DNA of 6,910 nt from an uncultured Clostridia bacterium (GCA_934247335.1 CAKQJJ010000069.1:1-6910); one strand, 5' to 3'. Counted from the stretch's first letter, positions 1 to 6,650 are shown. Translations and numbers: made by a program. The notes: a model not told the origin generated them from the letters alone.

Positions 1-88
1 TCGCAGCCGACGACAACGCGTTTTCGGCTATTTCGGATAAAATTTTATCGAAATCGAGTAATTTAATTGTGCGGTTTTTTATCGTCAT
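1..88 (-). CDS. mutS2: Probable endonuclease/ATPase MutS2, N-terminal fragment (cut by window edge)
   Basis: Only the first 29 codons are visible; the gene runs off the low-coordinate edge. The translation starts MTIKNRTIKLLDFDKILSEI, which resembles the start of MutS2 proteins (a K-x-L-x-x-L-[ED]-F-x-K-I-x-x-x-[LI]-A pattern). The expected domains (MutS core, ABC-type ATPase, Smr nuclease) lie outside the window. The ATG at 86-88 is the first possible start, because an in-frame TAA lies directly upstream. It begins 10 nt after the U32 stop codon and has no clear Shine-Dalgarno sequence, which suggests translational coupling or a weak start. Context supports the call: mutS2 commonly lies downstream of pheST in Firmicutes, and in clostridia often next to a U32 gene. 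In Bacillus, MutS2 has been linked to recombination and to rescue of collided ribosomes. The call rests on a short N-terminus plus synteny. Confidence 0.72.
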   Translation of the reverse strand, partial: MTIKNRTIKLLDFDKILSEIAENALSSAA

Positions 89-98
89 TTAATTTGAA

Positions 99-2291
99 TC
101 ATTCCAGTTTTTTGTTGTAAAAAGCAAGCGTTCCGCCGGGCAATTTTTTGTTTTCCCGCACGCTTTCAAGAATATTATAGCACGATTGTTCGTCAAATCC
201 AATTAAATCGACCACTTTTCTTTGCGTTTTTACGTCCGCGCCGATCAGATTTATCGGATTATCGTTAAGCATTTGACAGTAGCAGTATTCGGCTCTGTAC
301 GAATATAACGTAAAAGTATTCCCGTATTGGTCTTTAAGTGTGCCCGTAGGCGGCGTTTTACATCCCATGCATTTTCCGCCGTTGCCGGATTTGAACGGGC
401 AATGACAAAAAGTCATGAGCGGAAATTTTCCGTAACAATAAACGAAATTTTCCGGATTTGAGTTTCGTCCCTCTACCGACGTTATTTTTGCGCATTTAAT
501 CTCGTCGGTAATGAAATTCATCATCGGACCAAACAAAACTTTTTTGTTTTTGCACAGCGTAATTCCGTAAATATTGTTTACAATGACATTTTCGACAATA
601 TTGAACGACAGAACTCTTTTGATAAAATCGGCGTCGCGCCCTCTCATGACATTCGGCAAAACGAGCAGAAACGGTTTTTTCAGCGATTGTAAATCCGTCA
701 AAACGTCTTTTGTCCAATCTCTCGGCGAATATGCCGCGAAATCGTAAAATTCCGCCGTTTTGTTTGCCGTATTAACGTCGTCAAAACGCGCAATAACACA
801 CTTTTCCGGCGAAGTAAAATAAGTCAATTGGGAAAAAACGTTCTCGTATTGCCGGTCGTTTTTCTCGGGAATTGCGGACTCGACGATCTTCGTTTTCAAT
901 TGTTCGCAACACATGCGTCTTATTTGGTTCAGTTGCGATTTCGGCATGAAAACGGCTTGATTTATTTCTATTTTCGTGCCGCGTAGCTTAAATCCGACGT
1001 CTTCCGTTTTGGTAAAAGCCGAAACGATATCCTCTTCGGAAAGCGGACTGCTTTGCGCGTCTGCAAGGTTATCCGCCGCCATTTCAACGCGCCGAGCACC
1101 GCTTGAAAGAACAAATTCCGCGCGATTGTTTTCGATTTTTACGTTCAGGTCGAACGGAACGAACCTTTTTTTGCTTAGGACTTCGTCACACAGCTTTTTA
1201 TCCGTGGTAAGACACACGCGATCGCCGGGCAGCACTTTGCCAGTAAATCCGGTTTTTACTCCGTCGGACACGATGCCGGCGCTTCCGCTTTCGATATTAT
1301 CGCGCATAAATTTAACGCCGTCGCCCTTACGCACATTGCAACTAAGCGTTGCTGTTTTGCCGTTTATGCTTTTAACCGTGCCGACAACTTGCCCTATATG
1401 ATTTTGCGAATACGGATACATTACGTCTTCGCGATCGTTGCCGATATATACTTCTGTGTAATTTCCGCGATTGAACATGCGTTTAAGGCGAGAAATATCG
1501 TATTTTTCTCCGGCAAGAATTTTTTTATAGCAGTTTACGGCTTCTCCGACGTATTCGGGACGGCGCATTCTGCCTTCTATTTTAAAAGAACAAACGCCGG
1601 CGCGAACGAGTTCGTTCACTTTGTTTTGCATGCAAACGTCTTTTGGTGACAGCCAATACGCTTTCTTTCCGTTGTAGAAATATTGTTTGCGACACAATTG
1701 CATACATTTGCCTCTGTTGCCGCTGAAACCCGAAACAAGCGAAGAAAAATAGCAATTACCCGAAAAGGACACACATAAAGCGCCCTGCACGAACACTTCG
1801 ATTTCAAGCGAAGTATTTTGGCGGATTTTTTCGATATCGCCGAGAAGCGCTTCTCTCGACAAAATAATTCTTGTAAAACCGAGTTTTTCGGCTGCAAGCG
1901 CGCCTTCGAGATTGTGTACCGCAGCTTGCGTACTTAAATGCAGTACTATGTCAGGCATAGTACTCTTAATGCGCGAAATTAGCGAAAAATCTTGTAAAAT
2001 GAAAGCGTTTACGCCAATATCACGACACTCTTTCATGCAGGCAATTACTTCGTCGTACTCGCTTTGTTTGTAAATCGTATTAAAAGTTACATACACTTTA
2101 ACGCCGTAAAAGCGGCAAAATTCCACGGCTTTTTTTAGTTCTTCCGTGGTAAAATTGCCGGCTTTTGCCCTTGCGTTAAACTTGGTAAGTCCGAGATATA
2201 CGGCGTCGGCGCCGTTCATCACGGCACATTTAAGCGATTCAAAGTTGCCCGCAGGCGCGAGCACCTCCGTTTTTTTATCTGAGAGTTGCAT
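99..2291 (-). CDS. U32 family protein with DUF3656-type middle region (RlhA/YdcP-like, putative RNA-modifying Fe-S protein)
   Basis: The protein has 730 residues counted from the ATG at 2289-2291. The N-terminal U32 domain (about 7-280) opens with EVLAPAGNFESL. It carries the family signature at 165-183 (E-x-F-x-x-G-A-L-C, then S-G-x-C-x-x-S), followed by NRGKC at 192-196, LSPKDVC at 214-220 and KIEGRMRRPEYV at 237-248. C173, C180, C196 and C234 have about the spacing of the 4Fe-4S ligands known in UbiU-type members. Residues about 375-480 look like DUF3656. A second cysteine group lies near the C-terminus (C629, C631, C641, C644, C670, C672). The family was named as peptidases, but studied bacterial members act in RNA or ubiquinone hydroxylation (RlhA on 23S rRNA, TrhP on tRNA, UbiU/V). 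The size and DUF3656-like region point towards RlhA; the substrate here is unknown. A TTG at 2304-2306 in the same frame would add five residues, but the ATG fits the family start better. The start overlaps the pheT end by 17 nt, implying translational coupling. Codons 110-117 lie over an unusual palindrome. Confidence 0.92.
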   Translation of the reverse strand: MQLSDKKTEVLAPAGNFESLKCAVMNGADAVYLGLTKFNARAKAGNFTTEELKKAVEFCRFYGVKVYVTFNTIYKQSEYDEVIACMKECRDIGVNAFILQDFSLISRIKSTMPDIVLHLSTQAAVHNLEGALAAEKLGFTRIILSREALLGDIEKIRQNTSLEIEVFVQGALCVSFSGNCYFSSLVSGFSGNRGKCMQLCRKQYFYNGKKAYWLSPKDVCMQNKVNELVRAGVCSFKIEGRMRRPEYVGEAVNCYKKILAGEKYDISRLKRMFNRGNYTEVYIGNDREDVMYPYSQNHIGQVVGTVKSINGKTATLSCNVRKGDGVKFMRDNIESGSAGIVSDGVKTGFTGKVLPGDRVCLTTDKKLCDEVLSKKRFVPFDLNVKIENNRAEFVLSSGARRVEMAADNLADAQSSPLSEEDIVSAFTKTEDVGFKLRGTKIEINQAVFMPKSQLNQIRRMCCEQLKTKIVESAIPEKNDRQYENVFSQLTYFTSPEKCVIARFDDVNTANKTAEFYDFAAYSPRDWTKDVLTDLQSLKKPFLLVLPNVMRGRDADFIKRVLSFNIVENVIVNNIYGITLCKNKKVLFGPMMNFITDEIKCAKITSVEGRNSNPENFVYCYGKFPLMTFCHCPFKSGNGGKCMGCKTPPTGTLKDQYGNTFTLYSYRAEYCYCQMLNDNPINLIGADVKTQRKVVDLIGFDEQSCYNILESVRENKKLPGGTLAFYNKKLE
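1942..1964. repeat. 23-bp inverted repeat, copy 1 (inside the U32 gene)
   Basis: Plus-strand arms AGTACTATG (1942-1950) and CATAGTACT (1956-1964) form a perfect 9-bp inverted repeat around TCAGG. Each arm ends in the hexamer AGTACT, itself a palindrome, so the site has two AGTACT boxes 17 bp apart centre to centre. On the coding strand it encodes S-T-M-P-D-I-V plus the first base of the next codon, starting at codon position 1 (codon 110). A copy matching at 20 of 23 bases lies at 6289-6311 inside yunB. As RNA it would form a 9-bp hairpin with a 5-nt loop. Function unknown. Confidence 0.85.
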
Positions 2292-4662
2292 GCAGTTTGC
2301 TTTCAAGTCCGGAAATTACGTTTTTCATAACTTCCTGAATTTCGCCGTCAACAAGCGTGTGATCGTCGTTACGCAGCCACAAAGTAAACGCAACGCTCTT
2401 CTTTCCTGTGATAATCTGATTGCCTCTGTAAACGTCGAACAAGCGAACTTTATCGCAAAGATCTCCGGCGCATTCATAAATGCAGTCGATTATCTTTCCG
2501 ACAGGCACTTCGTCGTTGACGATTACCGCAATATCGCGCTCGACTATCGGGAATTTGGGCAGCGGACGGAAACGATTGATTTTACGCTCCGATCCGATGA
2601 GATCCTGAACGTCGATTTCTGCGATAAACACGTGTTCGGGAATGTCGAATTCTTTTGCGGTTTCGGGATGAATTTTGCCGAGATATCCTATTTTTTTGTC
2701 GCCTACGAAAACGTCTGCGCTGATGCCGGGATGCAGATAAGAAATATCGCTGCGTTCAAAAGTAGCGTTATCGGCGCCGAGCTTGTGCAACATTCCCTTA
2801 ATTACCGCTTTCATCGAATAAAAATCTTCTTTTTCGCCGGTGAAACATGCGCAAAGCGTATATCGCTCGTCCGGAAGCGAAATAAGCGGCAAGCTTTCGG
2901 GAATATACGTTCTCGCGATTTCAAACAGGCGATAATCGTCGCTTTTGAAGCTGTAATTGCGGGCGATCGATTCCAGCATGCTGCCGGCAAGCTGAGTGCG
3001 CATAACCGAATAATCTTCGCTTAGCGGGTTGATTATTCTGATGTATTTTCTGCGCGGATCGTCCTGTTTTATGCCGAGTTTATCGTATTGCTTTTCGCTT
3101 ACGAACGAGAAAGTAGCGGCTTCCATCGCCCCGCACGATACCATATAATCTTTGATGAGATCGACCGACTTTTGCTCTTTTGTCTTGCCTCCGATTGTGG
3201 GATGCGCTTTTTCGATGAAGGTCGATTTCAGATTGTCGTAACCGTAATAGCGAATAATTTCTTCGGTAATATCGGTGTAATTGTCGATATCGTCGCGGAA
3301 CAGCGGTATCACGCAGGTGAGTTCGTCGCCTTTTACGGTCGATTTAATGCCGAGATTGCCGAGAATTTGCAGGATTTTTTCGGTGGGCACTTCTATTCCG
3401 AGTAAATCGTTTATTTTGGTCGTAGTTGTGGCCAGGATGCGTTCGGCAGGAACTTTGCCGCCGGCTTCGATATGTTCTTCGGTTACTTTGCCGGCACCAA
3501 GCGTTTCAAACAAATTGAGCGCTCTCGCTCTTCCGAAGCTGAGGTTGAACCAATCCACGCCTTTTTCGTATCTTGCGGAAGAATCGGAACGAAGTCCGAG
3601 TTTTCTCGAAGTGGAACGAACGTTTCCTCTTGCGAATTTGGCTGCTTCGAGGAAAACGGCTTTCGTATTGTCGTTTATTCCGCTGTATTCGCCGCCCATA
3701 ACGCCGGCAATAGCCAACGGTTTTTCAACGTCCGCAATTACCATCATATCGGGCGTAAGCTTATAAGTTACGTCGTTAAGAGCTTTGATTTCTTCGCCCG
3801 CTTTTGCACTGCGGATAATCACTTTTTCTTTAACGCAATTCAGGTCGAACGCATGCAAAGGTTGTCCCACTTCCATCAGAACGTAGTTTGTGATATCGAC
3901 GAGGTTGTTGATGGGACGCAATCCGACGTAACGCAGGCGGTTGCGCATCCAGTCGGGCGACGGCTCGATTTTAACGTCGTCGATTACGGTGCCGGTGTAA
4001 GCGCTGCAATTTTCGTTCTGAATTTCTGCGGAAAAGCACTTGATATTCGTCTTTACCGGATGATATTCGATGGACGGATATTTGATTTCTTTTCCGAGAA
4101 CGGCTGCAACTTCGCGCGAAATACCGATAATGGATTGACAATCGGGTCGATTTGCCGTTATCGAAACGTCAAGAACGTATTCGTCGAGGCGCAAAATCTT
4201 TTTAATATCAACGCCGAGCGGGGTGTTTTCGGGCAGAATGAGTATTCCGTTGACTTCGGCGCCCTGTATAACGCTGTCGTCTATACAGAGTTCGCTTCCG
4301 GAACAGAACATTCCGTAGCTGGTTACGCCTCTCAAATCTCCGGTAGTAATGTGTTTACCCGTGGGCAGGTCGGAATTGTCGCGCGCGACGGGAACTATTG
4401 CTCCTTCAAAGACGTTGGTTGCGGCGGTAACGATAACCGACTGTTCAAAGCCGAAATCGACGTGGCAAATCTGCAATTTGTCGGCGTTGGGATGTTTTTC
4501 TATTTTAGTGATTTTTGCGGTTAAAACGTTTTCGATGTTTTTTCCGAGATAAATAATTTCTTCTACTTCAAAACCGACGTTGAGAAGTTTGTCGGCGAGT
4601 TGCTGCGGGGTGATGTCTCCGATATCGACATATTCTTTAAGCCAGGAAAGCGGTAATTTCAT
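2275..4662 (-). CDS. pheT: Phenylalanine--tRNA ligase beta subunit
   Basis: This is the beta subunit of the cytoplasmic alpha2-beta2 phenylalanyl-tRNA synthetase, which charges tRNA-Phe; beta binds the tRNA and carries the editing site that removes mischarged tyrosine. The 795 residues match the usual bacterial length. In order: the N-terminal MKLPLSWLKEYVD, an EMAP-type tRNA-binding domain (about 40-150, with KHPNADKL at 57-64 and GMFCSGSEL at 117-125), the conserved ITANRPDC (168-175), a B3/B4 editing domain (about 205-385, with VDITNYV, GQPLHAFD and VMGGEYSGI), a B5 domain (about 405-475), a catalytic-like fold lacking the active site (about 490-690), and a C-terminal FDX-ACB anticodon-binding domain (about 697-795, starting RFRPLPKFPIVERDIAVIV). 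The ATG start is backed by AGGAGG at 4671-4676, 8 nt upstream. That Shine-Dalgarno begins right after the pheS stop codon, so the subunits are co-transcribed. No frameshift or missing domain was seen. Confidence 0.98.
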   Translation of the reverse strand: MKLPLSWLKEYVDIGDITPQQLADKLLNVGFEVEEIIYLGKNIENVLTAKITKIEKHPNADKLQICHVDFGFEQSVIVTAATNVFEGAIVPVARDNSDLPTGKHITTGDLRGVTSYGMFCSGSELCIDDSVIQGAEVNGILILPENTPLGVDIKKILRLDEYVLDVSITANRPDCQSIIGISREVAAVLGKEIKYPSIEYHPVKTNIKCFSAEIQNENCSAYTGTVIDDVKIEPSPDWMRNRLRYVGLRPINNLVDITNYVLMEVGQPLHAFDLNCVKEKVIIRSAKAGEEIKALNDVTYKLTPDMMVIADVEKPLAIAGVMGGEYSGINDNTKAVFLEAAKFARGNVRSTSRKLGLRSDSSARYEKGVDWFNLSFGRARALNLFETLGAGKVTEEHIEAGGKVPAERILATTTTKINDLLGIEVPTEKILQILGNLGIKSTVKGDELTCVIPLFRDDIDNYTDITEEIIRYYGYDNLKSTFIEKAHPTIGGKTKEQKSVDLIKDYMVSCGAMEAATFSFVSEKQYDKLGIKQDDPRRKYIRIINPLSEDYSVMRTQLAGSMLESIARNYSFKSDDYRLFEIARTYIPESLPLISLPDERYTLCACFTGEKEDFYSMKAVIKGMLHKLGADNATFERSDISYLHPGISADVFVGDKKIGYLGKIHPETAKEFDIPEHVFIAEIDVQDLIGSERKINRFRPLPKFPIVERDIAVIVNDEVPVGKIIDCIYECAGDLCDKVRLFDVYRGNQIITGKKSVAFTLWLRNDDHTLVDGEIQEVMKNVISGLESKLHATLR

Positions 4663-4670
4663 TGTGTCGA

Positions 4671-4676
4671 CCTCCT
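4671..4676 (-). promoter_or_regulatory. Ribosome binding site of pheT
   Basis: AGGAGG on the minus strand follows the pheS TAA (4677-4679) with no gap and sits 8 nt before the pheT ATG. This near-ideal site fixes the pheT start and fits coupled, balanced synthesis of the two subunits. Confidence 0.85.
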
Positions 4677-5699
4677 TTAATTAAACTGTTTGAGGAATCT
4701 TACGTCGTTTTCAAATTCAAGACGCATGTCGTTGATTCCGTAAATAATCGTGGTTATTCTGTCAAGACCTATTCCGAACGCAAATCCGGTGTACTTGTCG
4801 GGATCCACGTCGCAATTTTTAAGCACGTTGCGATTGACCATACCGGCGCCGAGTATTTCTATCCATCCGGTGCCTTTGCACACTCTGCAACCTTTGCCGT
4901 GGCAATACGGACAGGAAGCGTCCACTTCCACGCTCGGTTCGGTGAACGGGAAATACGACGGACGGAAACGAGTTTTCGTGTTGCTGCCGAAGAAGTATTT
5001 AGCAAATTCGTCCAGCATGCCTTTGAGATCGCACATGGTGATATGCTCGTCCACGACGAGACCTTCTATCTGATGGAACACGGGCGAATGCGTTGCGTCT
5101 ATATCGTCCGAGCGATACACTCTGCCCACGGTGATCATTTTGATGGGCGGCTTGTTGTTTTCCATGGTGCGGACCTGACCTGCGGAGGTCTGGCTTCTCA
5201 GCAGTATTCTGTCCGTAATATAGAAAGTGTCCTGCATATCTCTCGCCGGATGATCGGCAGGCGTGTTGAGGGCTTCAAAATTGTAGTAATCGGTTTCGAT
5301 TTCCGGTCCGTCGATTTCGATGAATCCCATGGAAATAAAGAAATCTTCCACCTTTCTTCTTATCTGGGAAAGCGGATGCAGATTGCCGGTTTCAATTTCT
5401 TTGTCGATAGAAATATCGATCTTTTCGGCGTTCAGACGCATTTCGAGCTCTTTTTTATAAAGCGCTTCGAGTTTTTCGCCGAGAAATTTTTCGATTCTGA
5501 CGCGTGCGTCGTTTACCATTTTACCGAAAGCCGGGCGATCCTCTGCAGGAACGTCGCGCATGCTTTTCATAAGCTCGGTCAATTTGCCGCTTTTGCCCAA
5601 AAGGGTAACGCGCAAATCGTTCAAAGCTTTTCTGTCGTCGGAAACGGAAATTTTTTCTTCCGCCTCGTTTACGATTGTGTTGATTTTTTTGTCTTCCAT
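4677..5699 (-). CDS. pheS: Phenylalanine--tRNA ligase alpha subunit
   Basis: This is the catalytic alpha subunit of phenylalanyl-tRNA synthetase, a class II enzyme that activates phenylalanine with ATP and transfers it to tRNA-Phe together with PheT. The protein is 340 residues, the usual bacterial size. The N-terminal ~90 residues are charged and helical, as expected for the coiled-coil tRNA-contacting arm. Class II motif 1 lies near 125-144 (GFIEIDGPEIETDYYNFEAL), motif 2 at 192-215 (GRVYRSDDIDATHSPVFHQI and onward) and motif 3 at 305-314 (GFAFGIGLDR). The Phe-site segment NTPADHPARDMQDTFY is intact. A cysteine group at C263, C266, C271 and C274 is typical of many Firmicutes PheS. The start is the ATG at 5697-5699, after GGAGG at 5704-5708. 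An in-frame ATG 22 codons upstream lies inside the T-box and is not a credible start. Expression should be controlled by the T-box leader just upstream. Confidence 0.98.
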   Translation of the reverse strand: MEDKKINTIVNEAEEKISVSDDRKALNDLRVTLLGKSGKLTELMKSMRDVPAEDRPAFGKMVNDARVRIEKFLGEKLEALYKKELEMRLNAEKIDISIDKEIETGNLHPLSQIRRKVEDFFISMGFIEIDGPEIETDYYNFEALNTPADHPARDMQDTFYITDRILLRSQTSAGQVRTMENNKPPIKMITVGRVYRSDDIDATHSPVFHQIEGLVVDEHITMCDLKGMLDEFAKYFFGSNTKTRFRPSYFPFTEPSVEVDASCPYCHGKGCRVCKGTGWIEILGAGMVNRNVLKNCDVDPDKYTGFAFGIGLDRITTIIYGINDMRLEFENDVRFLKQFN

Positions 5700-5702
5700 A
5701 AG

Positions 5703-5708
5703 TCCTCC
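5703..5708 (-). promoter_or_regulatory. Ribosome binding site of pheS
   Basis: GGAGGA on the minus strand lies just after the terminator U-tract; GGAGG ends 4 nt before the ATG at 5699. It is outside the terminator stem, so control acts on transcription readthrough rather than on masking of this site. It decides the pheS start. Confidence 0.8.
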
Positions 5709-5710
5709 GA

Positions 5711-5745
5711 AAATAAAAAATCCCGACGTAAAAAATACGTCAGGA
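5711..5745 (-). terminator. Intrinsic terminator of the pheS T-box leader
   Basis: On the minus strand, TCCTGACGTA (5736-5745) pairs over 10 bp (one G-U) with TACGTCGGGA (5721-5730) around a loop of five U residues, followed by the U-rich tract TTTTTTATTT (5711-5720). The 5' arm contains CCTGA (5740-5744), which is also needed by the antiterminator, so the two structures exclude each other. It should stop transcription when charged tRNA-Phe occupies the leader. Confidence 0.9.
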
Positions 5746-5769
5746 CGAAAAAGCCGTGGTACCACCTGA
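5740..5769 (-). promoter_or_regulatory. T-box antiterminator
   Basis: TCAGG (5765-5769) pairs with CCTGA (5740-5744), leaving the seven-base bulge TGGTACC (5758-5764) that captures the tRNA acceptor end. Above the bulge, ACG (5755-5757) pairs with CGT (5745-5747). This is the standard T-box antiterminator layout. Its 3' strand is the 5' arm of the terminator, which gives the on/off switch. Confidence 0.88.
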
Positions 5770-5956
5770 TTTCATTCGCAAAATATGCGAACCTCGTTTT
5801 GTTCCTTTACGCGGAAACGGACGGCGCAACCTACTTATTTCGTTCAATTGCGCGGCTAAACGGTGAATATTTTATTTTGCCGTGCGCTCTTTCAGCCTAA
5901 GGAGCGCTCTCTTTTATCTGGCAAATTTCTTGTGCCGCATCACAGCCGTTAAAAAT

Positions 5957-5985
5957 ATTATAACACACAAATTAATTTAAATCAA
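5957..5985 (-). promoter_or_regulatory. Sigma-A-type promoter of the pheST operon
   Basis: On the minus strand, TTGATT (-35, 5980-5985) and a perfect TATAAT (-10, 5957-5962) are separated by exactly 17 nt. A TG dinucleotide one base before the -10 makes it an extended -10 promoter. Transcription would begin near the A residues at 5949-5950, directly at the 5' base of T-box stem I, which independently supports the assignment. The spacer is AT-rich. Confidence 0.85.
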
Positions 5986-6020
5986 CCGTTTTGCAAGCGT
6001 TTTAATCGAAAAATCAATAC

Positions 6021-6650
6021 TCAGACATTTAAATCGTACGTTTTAATCCCGAGAACGATATCGGGAACGTCGCCGCTTAAAATACAATCGACAAGAAGCA
6101 CTTCGCTTTCGACGCACTCGCGTTCGGGATTCCCGGGAATAAGCAGATTCACTTCGGTTTTTATGTTCAGCGAAATTTTGTAATGTATTCTGTTGATGCC
6201 TGCGCTTTCGGTAAGCACGTCGTAAGTATAACAAACCGTGTTTACCGGAGTCGTGTCGATTTTAATTTCGGGACCTTTTCCACCGAGAAGTACTATGCCA
6301 GACATAGTACCTAAATTAACCGAAATATTGCTGTTATCGGCTGAAATTAGCTTTTTTTGACTATCAGAACAAATTTTCTGAGCTATTTTATTTATTCTTA
6401 CCGTATCGGCGACGACAGCCGTTTTTTCGTCGGTATTCAGTAAATTGCCGAGATTTTCCGCGTTTTCATACGAGCTTACGACGTCGTAGGCGCAGGCAAA
6501 AACCACTTCCCGCACTTTTATTTTCGTTTTTGCGCGGCACTCGGCAAGAATTACCGGAACGACGCACGTATTATAAAAGACGAAAATCAATCCGACGACG
6601 GCAAATAACGTTGCGAATAATTTAATTTTCCACTTTCTTTTTCTTTTCAC
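6021..6650 (-). CDS. yunB: Sporulation protein YunB
   Basis: The protein has 209 residues and is recognised as YunB-like from its C-terminal half: LGTMSGIVLLGGKGPEIKI (113-131), ESAGINRIHYKI (148-159) and GDVPDIVLG (193-201). These fit the Bacillus pattern of LG-x-x-x-G, RGP-x-I, ESAGINQT and GDVP. The N-terminus is basic (KRKRKWKIK), followed by one membrane segment (about 10-32), so the rest probably lies outside the cytoplasmic face. In Bacillus subtilis, yunB is expressed in the mother cell under sigma-E and is needed for normal sporulation; its biochemical role is not known. This copy is somewhat shorter than the Bacillus protein. The start used is GTG at 6648-6650. No convincing Shine-Dalgarno precedes it, so the start is less certain than the family call. 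It lies 36 nt after the spoVAE-type gene, and no clear terminator was found between its stop codon and the pheS promoter. Codons 114-121 cover palindrome copy 2. Confidence 0.9.
   Translation of the reverse strand: MKRKRKWKIKLFATLFAVVGLIFVFYNTCVVPVILAECRAKTKIKVREVVFACAYDVVSSYENAENLGNLLNTDEKTAVVADTVRINKIAQKICSDSQKKLISADNSNISVNLGTMSGIVLLGGKGPEIKIDTTPVNTVCYTYDVLTESAGINRIHYKISLNIKTEVNLLIPGNPERECVESEVLLVDCILSGDVPDIVLGIKTYDLNV
6289..6311. repeat. 23-bp inverted repeat, copy 2 (inside yunB)
   Basis: Plus-strand arms AGTACTATG (6289-6297) and CATAGTACC (6303-6311) pair perfectly over 8 bp around CCAGA; the ninth pair would be G-U in the yunB mRNA. Compared with copy 1 (1942-1964), 20 of 23 bases agree, and the differences are two centre bases and one outer base. 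On the coding strand it reads G-T-M-S-G-I-V plus one base, starting at codon position 1 as in copy 1. Function unknown. Confidence 0.85.

Larger units (their letters stand above)
5711..5950 (-). promoter_or_regulatory. T-box riboswitch (tRNA-Phe sensing) controlling pheS-pheT and downstream genes
   Basis: This roughly 240-nt leader reads tRNA charging: uncharged tRNA-Phe stabilises the antiterminator and lets transcription continue. Stem I is closed by CGGCT (5944-5948) with AGCCG (5853-5857), above which lies a kink-turn-like element (GTGATG opposite TTT). The specifier loop presents UUC (5865-5867, a Phe codon) followed by A, as expected. Above it, TTTGCC (5920-5925) pairs with GGCAAA (5876-5881), and a GCGCTC/GAGCGC hairpin (5902-5907 with 5884-5889) carries a GCTG distal loop (5893-5896) and an upstream AGAGA bulge. 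Stem II pairs GCGCAA (5848-5853) with TTGCGC (5824-5829), sharing base 5853 with stem I, and flanks AAGTAGG. Stem III is TTCGCA/TGCGAA (5786-5791 with 5775-5780). The conserved T-box sequence AGGTGGTACCACGG is at 5754-5767. Its UGGU can pair with the acceptor end ACCA, matching discriminator A of tRNA-Phe. Pairings were worked out by eye. Confidence 0.95.

Noticed and set aside
2292..2306. TTG start giving the U32 protein five more residues
   Set aside because: The extra residues (MKANC) do not fit the family start, and the ATG at 2291 is closer to the conserved EVLAPAG segment. Neither start has a strong Shine-Dalgarno sequence, so this is a preference rather than proof.
5700..5765. A 22-codon N-terminal extension of PheS from an upstream ATG
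   Set aside because: It lies within the T-box sequence and the terminator, has no ribosome binding site, and PheS homologues start at the MEDKK-type N-terminus behind GGAGG at 5704-5708.
2146..5900. Long plus-strand open frames opposite pheS, pheT and the U32 gene (for example 2146-3024, 3472-4524 and 4662-5900)
   Set aside because: They lie antisense to well-conserved genes, their translations show no family motifs, and one runs straight through the T-box leader. They are by-products of the codon composition of the real genes.
5969..5978. Perfect 10-bp palindrome AAATTAATTT in the pheS promoter spacer as an operator
   Set aside because: It is pure A/T in an A/T-rich spacer and is easily expected by chance; the T-box already explains regulation.
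5986..6020. Terminator after yunB
   Set aside because: No stem with a following U-tract could be paired between the yunB stop and the -35 box; the T-box terminator further on would limit any readthrough.
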